A DNA stretch of 64,000 bases, taken from contig JBFLYW010000004.1 of assembly GCA_040756515.1 (NCBI GenBank), forward strand, positions 1 through 64,000, written 5' to 3'. Positions 44,344 to 52,685 of the stretch are shown here, piece after piece; within the stretch, counting starts at the first letter, position 1; each line of letters begins with the position of its first letter. Below the pieces are notes generated by a model. That model was not told the origin of the DNA. It ran no database searches and worked only from the letters and a program-made list of their open reading frames with translations. Source of the stretch: DSXH01 sp020724325 (GTDB lineage Bacteria; Bacteroidota; Ignavibacteria; Ignavibacteriales; Melioribacteraceae). The position numbers and the translations under genes were made by a program.

Positions 44344-44732
44344 TTTATCAACAAGTTTGGGTAGCTAAAAATGGAAAATATATTTAAGACCGACGAGTAA
44401 ATTTTCAGTAAATAAAAAACTTTCAACAAATTATTAACATTAACTCGTGTTCATAAACAACCAAATTTTAACAGGTTATAAAAAAAAGCGAATTAATACG
44501 AACAAAAAAGCCGTTATCCTAATAATACATTAATGCAAAAAACAGAGCGTGAAACGTTTCACAAACAAGGGTTATCAACAAATTATAAACATGTTTTTGT
44601 GGGTCACTATTTTAGTTTAAGATAGAGTTTGAATTCCACATCTGCAAATTATTTTTTAAAATTTTTTATGTCACTTCTTTGGAAATGTTTTTAACAAATC
44701 TAATTTTGTAGTTAACAATGGTTGAGTAGTTA
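44344..44732. promoter_or_regulatory. Divergent control region between dnaA and ansA
   Basis: A 389-bp gap with no gene. It holds TTATCAACA (44345-44353 and 44572-44580, one mismatch from the DnaA box), TTATTAACA (44431-44439), and a perfect 14-bp palindrome GTGAAACGTTTCAC (44549-44562). The palindrome has the everted arrangement of parS half-sites, and also resembles a LacI-family operator with its central CG. The ansA promoter lies at the right end. Confidence 0.55.
44679..44708 (+). promoter_or_regulatory. Bacteroidota-type promoter for ansA
   Basis: TTG (44679-44681), 19 bp, TAATTTTG (44701-44708): an exact match to the Bacteroidota promoter pattern, 24 bp before the ATG of the asparaginase gene. 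Confidence 0.65.
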
Positions 44733-45710
44733 ATGAAAAAAGTATTGGTTCTGTTTACCGGCGGAACATTCTCAATGAAAATTGATGAAGTTACGAAAGC
44801 AGCTGTTCCGTTTTACCAAGGTAACGAGTTAATTAAAATGGTACCGGGCGCTAACAAGATTGCACACGTTTCAACTTATGAATTTGGAAATTACCCGGGT
44901 CCGCATATTACTCCGGAATTAATGCTTTCGCTTTCTAAAAAGATAAGAGAATTTGTTAAAAGAAGAGACATTGATGGAATTGTAGTTACACACGGCACGG
45001 ATACTTTGGAAGAGACTGCTTATTTTCTCGATCTTACGGTTAAGACTGATAAACCGATAGTTGTAATTGGTGCAATGAAGACAAGCTCAGAGCCGGATTG
45101 GGATGGACCAAGAAATTTATTAGATGCTCTGCACATTTGTAATAACCCTAACAGCCGCGGAATAGGCGTGCTGGTTTGTCTTAACGGGGAAATTAATGCC
45201 GCCAGCGAGGTAACAAAAACTCATACAGAAGATATCGAAACTTTTAGGAGCTTAGACTTTGGATCGCTTGGCTTTGTCGAAAGAGGAAAAGTTGTTTATA
45301 ACAGATTGCCTAGAAAACTCGAAACGTTTGAAACCGACAAGATTAATCCTAACGTTGATCTAATTAAAGTATATGCGGGAATGGACGATAAATTTTTTAA
45401 GTTTTCTGCCGATAGCGGTACTGAGGGTATAATAGTTGAAGCCCTTGGAGTTGGTAATGTACCGCCAAAAGCGTTCGAGGGAATAAAATATGCTGTTGAT
45501 AAGAGAATTCCAGTGGTTCTGGTTTCTAGATGCCCAGCCGGCGAAACTCTTGATATTTATGGATACCAAGGCGCAGGTAAGTGGCTTAAAAAAGAAGGAG
45601 TAATATTTGCAGATTATCTAAATGGTCAAAAAGCAAGAATTAAAATGATCATTTGCCTCGGTATTACAAAAGATGTTTCGCTGTTAAGAAAAATGTTCGA
45701 GGGAGTTTGA
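44733..45710 (+). CDS. ansA: Type I (cytosolic) L-asparaginase
   Basis: A 325-residue asparaginase with the two conserved threonine motifs: TGGTFS (Thr12) and VVTHGTDTLEETA (Thr89-Asp90). There is no signal peptide, so the enzyme is cytosolic. It converts asparagine to aspartate and ammonia. Length is normal. A Bacteroidota-type promoter lies directly upstream and the stop overlaps the start of a membrane-protein gene, with which it is coupled. Confidence 0.92.
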   Translation: MKKVLVLFTGGTFSMKIDEVTKAAVPFYQGNELIKMVPGANKIAHVSTYEFGNYPGPHITPELMLSLSKKIREFVKRRDIDGIVVTHGTDTLEETAYFLDLTVKTDKPIVVIGAMKTSSEPDWDGPRNLLDALHICNNPNSRGIGVLVCLNGEINAASEVTKTHTEDIETFRSLDFGSLGFVERGKVVYNRLPRKLETFETDKINPNVDLIKVYAGMDDKFFKFSADSGTEGIIVEALGVGNVPPKAFEGIKYAVDKRIPVVLVSRCPAGETLDIYGYQGAGKWLKKEGVIFADYLNGQKARIKMIICLGITKDVSLLRKMFEGV

Positions 45711-46249
45711 ATAACAGAAACAACATAATCAGCTTAACATTCGTAAAAATTAGACCATGGATATCGTCCATAATTCTTCTTCTGCTAATAATCTATTTGA
45801 TAAAAAACAACGGGAGAATTTTATTAATAGATTATATAAACCTGTTAATTCATGAAGGAGGTCACGGCATATTTAAAGTCTTCGGCAAATTTTTTTATAC
45901 GTTAGGAGGAACCATTGCTCAGCTTTTAATACCCGGCATGTTCGTGGTTTTTTATTTAGCAAAAAGAAATAAAATTCTGGCACAAATAGCACTTGTATGG
46001 CTGGGACAAAATTTAATTAACATTTCAATTTACGCATCCGATGCGCGCACACAAAGGTTACATTTACTTGGCGGCAAAAAAGTATATCACGATTGGACAT
46101 ATCTTCTTAGAGAAACCGGGCTGCTCAATTTTGATCAAGAAGTAGGATTGTTCTTTTATTCTATGGCAATAGTGGCATTCATTATTGCCGTTTTAATTCC
46201 GTTCTTTATTAAGAATTATAAACCGGCAAAAATAAATCTGGATTTATAA
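45707..46249 (+). CDS. Membrane protein with HEGGH zinc-protease-like motif
   Basis: About 180 residues with five predicted membrane helices. HEGGH (HExxH) sits just after the first helix in 'DYINLLIHEGGHGIF', as in membrane-embedded M50-like peptidases, and 'SIYASDARTQRLHLLGG...HDWTYLLRETGLL' is a second conserved block. The best start is TTG 45707, overlapping the asparaginase stop by 4 nt, with GAGGGAG just upstream. A third zinc ligand is not obvious; peptidase activity is an inference. Confidence 0.7.
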   Translation: MNNRNNIISLTFVKIRPWISSIILLLLIIYLIKNNGRILLIDYINLLIHEGGHGIFKVFGKFFYTLGGTIAQLLIPGMFVVFYLAKRNKILAQIALVWLGQNLINISIYASDARTQRLHLLGGKKVYHDWTYLLRETGLLNFDQEVGLFFYSMAIVAFIIAVLIPFFIKNYKPAKINLDL

Positions 46250-46267
46250 TCAAATTCTTGTCACATA

Positions 46268-47569
46268 CTATCCTAACAATAGTAACTGAACAATAATAAA
46301 TATTGGTAATAAAATTATTATCGAAAATTTATACATATAAGCAAAGAAACTAGGCATCTTTATATTGTTTTCTTCTGCAACTGCTTTTACCATAAAGTTT
46401 GGCCCGTTGCCTATGTATGTCATGCTTCCAAAAAATACAGCACCAACAGAAATTGCTTTGAGCAATTCTTCCGGAATTCCAGCCACCAATGTTGACGATT
46501 GAATTCCCAAACCAAGAGCAAGCGAGTGGAATGTAACCGCTGTTGGTGTATTATCCAGAAACGAGCTGAGCAGTCCGGTGAAATAATAAAACTGCTGCGC
46601 CGTTGAAATTCCCAGCTTAGAGGCATTTGTTTCGAGATACATCAAACACGGAACCATAGTTATAAAGATTCCAAAAAATAAATATGCTACTTCTTTAATT
46701 GGTTCCCATGTAAAATTATTTGATTGTTTGATAAGGTTTGTTGTAAACAACAGTGAGAATACTGCCATAGCGAAAATAGCAGATTCGCGAATAAATTTAT
46801 AGTAATGGTTCAGCTTGATGAATTCAAGATTCTGTTCATTCAAAAATGCAACCGATAAAACCACTCCAAGCAGCCAAACAAAATTTAACTTTCCCTCTAT
46901 CCTTATGGGTCGAACAGATGTTTTATCGATTCTTATATCTTCCGGCTTTTCTTTTTTATAATAATAAGTATCAAAAATAAAATATACCGTAAGCAGAAGA
47001 AGATTTGCCAAAAACCATTCAGGCGCTAATTTAAAGAACCATTCAAACGGAGCGCTTCTTAAGTACATCATAAATAACGGCGGATCTCCAAGCGGCGTAA
47101 GAAGACCGCCGCAATTAGCAACTATTCCAATAAAAAATAGAATAGTATGCACATTGTATTTTCTTTGTTTGTTAGTTTGTATAACCGGTCTAATAAGAAG
47201 CATTGCGGCGCCGGTTGTTCCCGTAAAAGAAGCAAGCACAGCACCAATTCCTAAAAAGAGTGTATTAATTGACGGCTTTGCCTCAATATCTCCTGATAAA
47301 TAGATTCCTCCGGTAATTGTAAAAAGCGAGCCAAGTAGTATAATAAACGGAGCGTAATCAAAAACAATCGTTTCTATTAACTTCTCTTCTAGTCCGGCTC
47401 CAAATAGATATATAACTATTGGAACGCTTAATACTATTGCAATTATTAATTTGTTGGAATTTTTTTCCCAGAAGTGATTCCAAAACAAAGGAAAGAGAGC
47501 TATCGAAAGAAGCATCAACAAAAAAGGGACCAAACTTATTAAAGGGACAGATAAAGCATTTGGCTCCAT
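46268..47569 (-). CDS. NhaD-like Na+/H+ antiporter (ion transporter superfamily)
   Basis: A 433-residue protein with about eleven membrane helices. Two re-entrant-loop-like signatures are visible: 'NCGGLLTPLGDPPLFM' and 'LLSSFLDNTPTAVTFHSLAL', hallmarks of the NhaD branch of the ion transporter superfamily. Sodium/proton exchange is the usual role. Gene start is 12 nt from a 38-bp interrupted palindrome holding a consensus promoter, so its transcription is probably regulated directly. Confidence 0.82.
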   Translation of the reverse strand: MEPNALSVPLISLVPFLLMLLSIALFPLFWNHFWEKNSNKLIIAIVLSVPIVIYLFGAGLEEKLIETIVFDYAPFIILLGSLFTITGGIYLSGDIEAKPSINTLFLGIGAVLASFTGTTGAAMLLIRPVIQTNKQRKYNVHTILFFIGIVANCGGLLTPLGDPPLFMMYLRSAPFEWFFKLAPEWFLANLLLLTVYFIFDTYYYKKEKPEDIRIDKTSVRPIRIEGKLNFVWLLGVVLSVAFLNEQNLEFIKLNHYYKFIRESAIFAMAVFSLLFTTNLIKQSNNFTWEPIKEVAYLFFGIFITMVPCLMYLETNASKLGISTAQQFYYFTGLLSSFLDNTPTAVTFHSLALGLGIQSSTLVAGIPEELLKAISVGAVFFGSMTYIGNGPNFMVKAVAEENNIKMPSFFAYMYKFSIIILLPIFIIVQLLLLG

Positions 47570-47581
47570 GTCATAGTTCCT

Positions 47582-47631
47582 AGTGTAAAAAAGAGTTTTG
47601 CAAAACTAAATCTTACACTGGAAGGATGCAA
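47582..47631 (-). promoter_or_regulatory. nhaD promoter inside a concentric palindrome
   Basis: On the minus strand TTG (47629-47631) is followed by 20 bp and TAGTTTTG (47601-47608), a perfect promoter match. The -7 element lies within GTTTTGCAAAAC (47595-47606), a perfect 12-bp palindrome, nested inside arms AGTGTAA (47582-47588) and TTACACT (47613-47619) that share the same centre (47600.5). A repressor bound here would cover the promoter. Confidence 0.6.
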
Positions 47632-47730
47632 TTATAGAGATATTAATTTATCAATAAGAAATAATGACCGGGCAGAACTACCGGCAATTAGTTTAATTAT
47701 AACTAAAATATAAAATCGAAGAAGAAAAAA

Positions 47731-48138
47731 TTATTTAGCCGAAGGTTTTAATAGGTCTCTTATTTGGGTTAATAATAAAACCTCTTCGCTCGGTTTTGGA
47801 GCAGGTGCTGGTTTTTCTTCTTCCTTTTTCTTTAATGTATTCATTGCTTTTATTACAATAAATATTGCCCAGGCAATTATCAAAAAGTCAATTACTGAAT
47901 TTATAAAAACGCCATACTTTAGAACTACAGAAGGAGAGGATTCGGCAGCAGATTTGAGAGTTATAGATAAATTGCTGAAATCGATACCGCTAATAAGTAA
48001 ACCAATAGGCGGCATAGCTAAGTCATTAACAAAAGAAGAAACTATTTTGCCAAAAGCCGCACCGATGATAATACCAACAGCCATATCAACAACATTTCCA
48101 CGCATTGCAAACGATTTGAATTCGTTAATTAACTTCAT
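47731..48138 (-). CDS. mscL: Large-conductance mechanosensitive channel MscL
   Basis: A 135-residue channel: N-terminal amphipathic helix, TM1 with 'GNVVDMAVGIIIGAAFGKIV', TM2 'VIDFLIIAWAIFIVIKAM', then a charged C-terminal helix bundle (KKKEEEKPAPAPKPSEEVLL). It is the pressure-release valve for osmotic downshock. It lies 29 bp downstream of the degenerate Fic gene on the same strand. Confidence 0.95.
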   Translation of the reverse strand: MKLINEFKSFAMRGNVVDMAVGIIIGAAFGKIVSSFVNDLAMPPIGLLISGIDFSNLSITLKSAAESSPSVVLKYGVFINSVIDFLIIAWAIFIVIKAMNTLKKKEEEKPAPAPKPSEEVLLLTQIRDLLKPSAK

Positions 48139-48167
48139 CTTCGGTCTCCTTTTTTTGTTAAAGATTA

Positions 48168-49223
48168 TTACAGACTAATAATGTTCAGAATTTTTTTATT
48201 TACATACACCCTGTACCGTTGTTTTCCAGTTGTTTCTTCTATAAGGCTGAGATCTAGAAGCTTTGCTGCAACGATATTTGCGGTTTGTTTGGTTAGAGAA
48301 ACAGCTTTTGTGATTTGAGGAATTGTTACTATCGGTTGATGCAGCGTATACTTATAAAGCTGTAATAACGGAGATGTTGCAAAACCGCTATGAATAATTT
48401 TATTATAGCCGTTTTGTTCGACTTCAAATAAATTTTTAATTATAGAAGCGGTTGTGTTAGAAGAAGAGATAATGATTGAAAGAAAAAATTTAATCCAACC
48501 ATCCCAGTTTCCGTTGTTAGATATTCCGGACAGCAATTCAAAATATTCCTGTTTTTTTGTATGAAGCGTATCCGATATTTGTAAGCAATTACTTACATTT
48601 CGTTTCTTCCAGGCGAGATAAAGTTGAATAAGAATTCTTCCTATTATGCCGTTAAATTTTTCTAATGGATGAATCATTTCAAACTGAGCATGAATAAGAG
48701 CCGTATTAATCAAGTGCGGATAAGAAACATCAGATTCAATATACTTTTCGAAATGTTCCATTAGATGGGGAATTTCTTCAGCATCAGGAAAAATTAATTT
48801 TTTGTCTAGCGAATTATCTTCTATAAGTCCGCTTCTATATAAGCTGCCCTTTTGTTGTATGCTGTCTTCTAATCCAGACAGGGAAGAATAGATAGATTTT
48901 ATGATATGAGCGGAGCGCGAGACATTTTTAATGAGGCGTAAACCCAGCGAAGAAGCCGTTAAATATTTTTCAATTTCGTTTTGCGGTTCTTTTTCTTCGA
49001 AACATTTCTTTGTATAATATTCCGTTAATGAATAATTATAATTGTCTATTAACAGACTTTTGCTTGCTTCTCGAATAAGTAAAAGTTTTATAATAAAGTG
49101 GTCATTATTGAACAAGCTTAGTAAGCCAGTTAGATTATTTAGAGACGTCTCCGCTTGCGATAATAGATTTATTATTTCTGAATCAATGCGAAGTTTTGGT
49201 TGTGGAGGTAATGATTTAACCAT
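48168..49223 (-). CDS. Fic-fold protein with degenerate active site and winged-helix tail
   Basis: A 351-residue protein with the Fic family layout: 'SLPPQPKL...LLSQAETSLNNLTGLL' start, 'GSLYRSGLIEDNS', then the active-site loop 'HAQFEMIHPLEKFNGIIGR' and a C-terminal winged helix (about 300-351). The consensus HPFxDGNGRxGR is broken: His185 remains, but the metal-binding acidic residue is Lys, the phosphate-loop Gly is Phe, and Arg is Ile. The inhibitory S-x-x-x-E-G helix (normally near residue 57) reads EASKSLLIDN. AMP transfer is therefore unlikely; DNA-binding regulation is possible. Confidence 0.8.
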   Translation of the reverse strand: MVKSLPPQPKLRIDSEIINLLSQAETSLNNLTGLLSLFNNDHFIIKLLLIREASKSLLIDNYNYSLTEYYTKKCFEEKEPQNEIEKYLTASSLGLRLIKNVSRSAHIIKSIYSSLSGLEDSIQQKGSLYRSGLIEDNSLDKKLIFPDAEEIPHLMEHFEKYIESDVSYPHLINTALIHAQFEMIHPLEKFNGIIGRILIQLYLAWKKRNVSNCLQISDTLHTKKQEYFELLSGISNNGNWDGWIKFFLSIIISSSNTTASIIKNLFEVEQNGYNKIIHSGFATSPLLQLYKYTLHQPIVTIPQITKAVSLTKQTANIVAAKLLDLSLIEETTGKQRYRVYVNKKILNIISL

Positions 49224-49231
49224 TTTTAAGC

Positions 49232-49243
49232 CATGTTTACATG
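49232..49243. promoter_or_regulatory. Short palindrome before the Fic-fold gene
   Basis: CATGTTTACATG is a 12-bp palindrome (arms CATGT/ACATG) 9 nt before the Fic-fold start. It could be an operator for the protein's own winged helix; this is inference only. Confidence 0.3.
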
Positions 49244-49447
49244 ACTAATATACGCTTTTTTGATTTTAAGTCAAGTATTTTGTTCTAAGATGAGCAAAAT
49301 AAGATTTTTCAAGTAATAGAAGCTTGGCTTATATGGAAAATCAAACACCGTTATGGCTTATTTCGAATTTTTAAGAAACGCGTTGTTGTCTTATTAAGAA
49401 AGAGACTTCTTGTTTACCGTGTAACGGTAGTAGGAGTTTATTGCGGG

Positions 49448-49810
49448 CTAATTAAGCAGTTCGTCGTCTCTATACAATAATAAAATAGCCGAATGATTAA
49501 CAATAACAAATTTTTGTTTTTCGATTTCTACCTCGATAGCATCTTTTCTAAGAAACAGAGCAAAATCACCCGGTTTTGCTTGTAGAGGGATGTAGCGAGT
49601 TGATTTGCTTTCTTTCCACGGCTCATCATCTTCTGCCGGCATACCTATTGGGTATCCGGGTCCAACTTTAATTACATATCCGCCCTGAACTTTTTCCTTT
49701 TCATAAACTCCTGGCGGAAGATATAAACCGCTGTTGGTTTTGTTAAGATTCTCTTCCGGCTTAACAAGAACACGATCGCCTACAATTATTATTTTATCTG
49801 TATTAATCAT
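49448..49810 (-). CDS. GroES-family co-chaperonin variant
   Basis: About 120 residues from ATG 49810, with the GroES beta-barrel pattern 'IIIVGDRVLVKPEENLNKTN' and 'GYVIKVGPG', then 'QAKPGDFALFLRKDAIEVEI'. It is longer than GroES (~97) because of an insertion 'YPIGMPAEDDEPWKESKSTR' before the return strand. The frame extends further upstream to 49948, but that part overlaps the next gene and is unlikely to be translated. No groEL is adjacent, so it may serve as a second co-chaperonin. Confidence 0.78.
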   Translation of the reverse strand: MINTDKIIIVGDRVLVKPEENLNKTNSGLYLPPGVYEKEKVQGGYVIKVGPGYPIGMPAEDDEPWKESKSTRYIPLQAKPGDFALFLRKDAIEVEIEKQKFVIVNHSAILLLYRDDELLN

Positions 49811-49914
49811 AATAGAAATTTTGTGTAAATAAAAATAATCAATCGTTTTTTGAACCTCAATTATTTTTATCTCTCGTCTGTCTGTAAGATGTATTTTTGC
49901 CCCTTCGAAATGCG

Positions 49915-50529
49915 CTAAAGTTTTTTCAGCTGAATGTCGTCGAACCAAACTTTTCCACCGGCATTATTGCTGCTGGATATGCCGGCTATGATTAGCACAC
50001 GCGTAGTTGTTTCTGGTACAGTAAAAGTGGTTTTTACGTTACGCCAGTCACTGGTACCCGTGATTGAGTATCGGATTAAAGTAGATACTTTCGCTATTAA
50101 CAGATCCTGTTTTTTATTCCAGAATTGAATTTCGATAAAGGGTGATGTAGTAATCTTTCTTGTTTTAATCCAGCCGTTAAGTTCATAGATATCCTTTGCT
50201 TTAAGCCCGTCAATTATTCTTACCCAATTGTAAATAGCCGATTTTCCAGTTGGAGATTTGGTGATAGCAATTGAAATAGATCTTTTGCCGCTGCGTACGG
50301 TTTTCGCTTCATGCTCAAACTTGGCATAGTTGTTTAATCCGGGCAGTCTGTTTGGGAACCATCCGTCCGGATCCGGGCTGCCGGTATCTTTCTCTTCAAA
50401 CCCTCCATTAATGTAATCATTTAATGAAGGGACAGAGCCGCTGCACGATACTGTTATAACCAAAAGAGTTGACAAAACAATGAAGACAAAAACAGTGGAC
50501 CAACTAATTATTTTGTTTAGCGCATTCAT
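49915..50529 (-). CDS. Lipoprotein with carbohydrate-binding-like jelly roll
   Basis: A 204-residue protein: a signal peptide with lipobox (VITVSCSGS), then a beta-sandwich resembling CBM4/9-like or galactose-binding domains ('NGGFEEKDTGSPDPDGWFPN', 'DWRNVKTTFTVPETTTRVLI', ending 'GGKVWFDDIQLKKL'). No catalytic domain is attached. It may bind glycans or act as a surface scaffold; the ligand is unknown. Confidence 0.6.
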   Translation of the reverse strand: MNALNKIISWSTVFVFIVLSTLLVITVSCSGSVPSLNDYINGGFEEKDTGSPDPDGWFPNRLPGLNNYAKFEHEAKTVRSGKRSISIAITKSPTGKSAIYNWVRIIDGLKAKDIYELNGWIKTRKITTSPFIEIQFWNKKQDLLIAKVSTLIRYSITGTSDWRNVKTTFTVPETTTRVLIIAGISSSNNAGGKVWFDDIQLKKL

Positions 50530-50669
50530 ATAAATGAAGTACGGCTGAAGGGATAATAAATGTTATGGACAACTAATTTCTTCAACATTATTCCCCTGGT
50601 TTATGTGATTGAAATATTATAAAACAATAAGCGCTCTTTGAATTAATAAACTAAACAGAAATAAAATTG

Positions 50670-51167
50670 TTAAAAGAAGAATCTAGCACCAATCCCGGCA
50701 TCTAAGCCGAAACCGGTGGAACTTATAAGACGAAGCGATGGAACTACTTCTATAAAAAAATCCAATGGCGTACCTCTCGGCAGCCATTCGATTCCGATAA
50801 CAAAACGCACTGCAAAAGTTCCGCTATACCTAGGACCGGTATTTATTCGTCCGCCAACTCCATAGAATAAAGGAAATTGTCCGTCAGAACTAATTGCATA
50901 GAAAGAATACCACAAATAATCTATGTGAATATGTGTCCGCGTTACGTCGTCGTAGTAAGGATCGTAACCGTCAAATCGGTAGTCTTCAACCGACCATCCT
51001 ACACCGAGTGCAAGCGCATTAGTATTTGAAAGCGTTAACTTTGCACTTATGCCAGTTGGCTCTCCAATTATAACGCCCAGACCGAATTTTCTGTTCTGTC
51101 CGTTTATATTATTAGTAGACAGAATAAAGAGTAAGGAAAAGATCGTTGCATAAAAAAAAGATTTCAT
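50670..51167 (-). CDS. Small outer-membrane beta-barrel protein
   Basis: About 165 residues from MKSFFYATIF (the upstream ATG at 51221 would add 18 residues before the signal peptide). After the signal peptide the pattern 'FGLGVIIGEPTGISAKLTLS' with alternating aromatic strands and a C-terminal Phe (GARFFF) suits an eight-strand barrel like the BAPKO_0422/DUF3996 group. Function unknown. Confidence 0.65.
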   Translation of the reverse strand: MKSFFYATIFSLLFILSTNNINGQNRKFGLGVIIGEPTGISAKLTLSNTNALALGVGWSVEDYRFDGYDPYYDDVTRTHIHIDYLWYSFYAISSDGQFPLFYGVGGRINTGPRYSGTFAVRFVIGIEWLPRGTPLDFFIEVVPSLRLISSTGFGLDAGIGARFFF

Positions 51168-51260
51168 TATAAAGAATATTTTTTCTATTTCAACAAGCAA
51201 GGGTCTATATTTAGTAATCATAATTATTTTTCGCCTAGTTGATAAGTTCTATAAAACAGA

Positions 51261-51289
51261 AAAGATAGAGCCGCTAAGGCTCTATCTTT
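51261..51289. terminator. Strong bidirectional terminator
   Basis: AAAGATAGAGCC (51261-51272) pairs perfectly over 12 bp with GGCTCTATCTTT (51278-51289) around a 5-nt loop. T/A runs on both sides let it work in either direction. It ends the Ala-rich lipoprotein gene and insulates the barrel-protein gene downstream of it. Confidence 0.85.
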
Positions 51290-51297
51290 TCTTTTGC

Positions 51298-52626
51298 TTA
51301 ATTCACATTTGATAGAATCATTATATGCGATGCGGCATTAATCTGCGCCGAGGATGCGCCGGTTAACGCTGTTTGTGTAGATGCTTTAATTGAATTATAA
51401 AAAACAACATACGCATCAACAATAGCATTTACAGCCGCGCCGATACTTAGAGCAGCTTTTAATATTGTTTTTGTGCTGCCTGAGGCATTAATAGATGCAT
51501 CGAGAGTATTAATAGAACTTGCATAAGTATTCAATGTAAGCAATAACTGCGATTTTATAGCAGAGCGGTACTGAACAAATGCAGCATCAATTTGGTCTTC
51601 GCTCGTGCAATTTTTTATAGATGCGTACAAGGAAGCTCCAGCTGATGCTACGGCATTTAGACGGGCACTTGTTGCCCCGGCTGCCTGGAACTGCTGGCTT
51701 ATTGCAGAATCAAGTACTAAGGAGTATCTCGCGAAATAATTTTTTACTAAGGATAGCTTTGCTTCTGTATTCATAGAAGCAATTGCATTTGTGAAAGCAG
51801 ATAATTCAATTCTCATTAATTGCGCGTATGAAGCAGCGGTAATATTGTTGCTGGCGTAAGCAGAAATTACGGCGCTAAAATAATTTTTATGATTTTCTTC
51901 AATTTCATTATTTGTATCACCCGACATATATAAACCGGCGTCAAGACTTGCGCAAGCTTCGGAACGCGCTGCAGCCATTGTTTGAATCAGACTGCTTGAA
52001 AATCCAAAGTAGGTATTGCTAGCGGCTTGAGCAGAAGCTTCTGCTTTTGTACGAACAGCGCTTATAAATTGTGCTTCTGCGCTTGCATTCCCTTTTATTT
52101 GCGCGGCGGCTTCGGCGTTCAATAATAATTTAATATCAGCCGCCGACACTACGTTTGAAAGACCCTGACTTACAACTTTAATAAAGACATCAGCTTCCAC
52201 GCTAGATTCTTCGTTGAGAGGCGGCGCATATACGGTTGTTCCGCTCTTAACTACAGCAGAAACAATTGCTTTCCATTTTGTTGTACCTTGTTCCGCTACA
52301 ACAATAAGGTTGTTGGTTCCGCTCAGATTTGTTTCAACTACAAATTTTCCGCTGACATCGGTTTGAACGCTTTGATTTGATACGGTCTTTAAAGAACCGT
52401 TTGTTTGAACCTGAGCTAAAGTTACCACGGCTCCTGCAAGCGAACTACTTTTAGCCATGATGTTAGGTGAACTGCTTTGAGAAGAAATTCTTCCCGATAT
52501 TTTAGATGGACTTCCTTCCGGTCCGGAAGGCGAGTTGTCATCAGAACAAGCGGCGAGAAAAATTGCAAAGGTAAATATCATTACCGCTTTCAAAATATCG
52601 AAGCGAAGGGATTTTATGAGTAACAT
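51298..52626 (-). CDS. Alanine-rich lipoprotein of unknown function
   Basis: A 442-residue protein with lipobox (AIFLAACSDD), a Ser-rich spacer, a carboxypeptidase-regulatory-like beta domain (about 45-125: 'LAGAVVTLAQVQTNGSLKTV'), then some 300 residues of low-complexity, Ala/Ser-rich helices ('AEAAAQIKGNASAEAQF', 'KAEASAQAASNTYFGF'). No enzyme motif is visible. AAGGAG lies 8 nt before the start. Its neighbour upstream is another unique lipoprotein. A surface or periplasmic filament role is a guess. Confidence 0.55.
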   Translation of the reverse strand: MLLIKSLRFDILKAVMIFTFAIFLAACSDDNSPSGPEGSPSKISGRISSQSSSPNIMAKSSSLAGAVVTLAQVQTNGSLKTVSNQSVQTDVSGKFVVETNLSGTNNLIVVAEQGTTKWKAIVSAVVKSGTTVYAPPLNEESSVEADVFIKVVSQGLSNVVSAADIKLLLNAEAAAQIKGNASAEAQFISAVRTKAEASAQAASNTYFGFSSSLIQTMAAARSEACASLDAGLYMSGDTNNEIEENHKNYFSAVISAYASNNITAASYAQLMRIELSAFTNAIASMNTEAKLSLVKNYFARYSLVLDSAISQQFQAAGATSARLNAVASAGASLYASIKNCTSEDQIDAAFVQYRSAIKSQLLLTLNTYASSINTLDASINASGSTKTILKAALSIGAAVNAIVDAYVVFYNSIKASTQTALTGASSAQINAASHIMILSNVN

Positions 52627-52685
52627 TGATGTATCTCCTTAATTTGTTTATTGATAGTTTTATTACTACTAAAATAGAATACGGG

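Noticed and set aside
45653..45706. ATG start of the HEGGH membrane protein within the asparaginase gene
   Set aside because: The extra N-terminal 18 residues overlap the coding end of asparaginase; TTG 45707 has a clear ribosome site and a 4-nt overlap.
49415..49429. TACCGT-GTA-ACGGTA hairpin as a terminator for the GroES-like gene
   Set aside because: The stem is short and no T-run follows on the minus strand, so termination is not supported.
49811..49948. N-terminal extension of the GroES-like gene
   Set aside because: It overlaps the lipoprotein gene, and the family begins at MINTDKIIIVGDRVLV.
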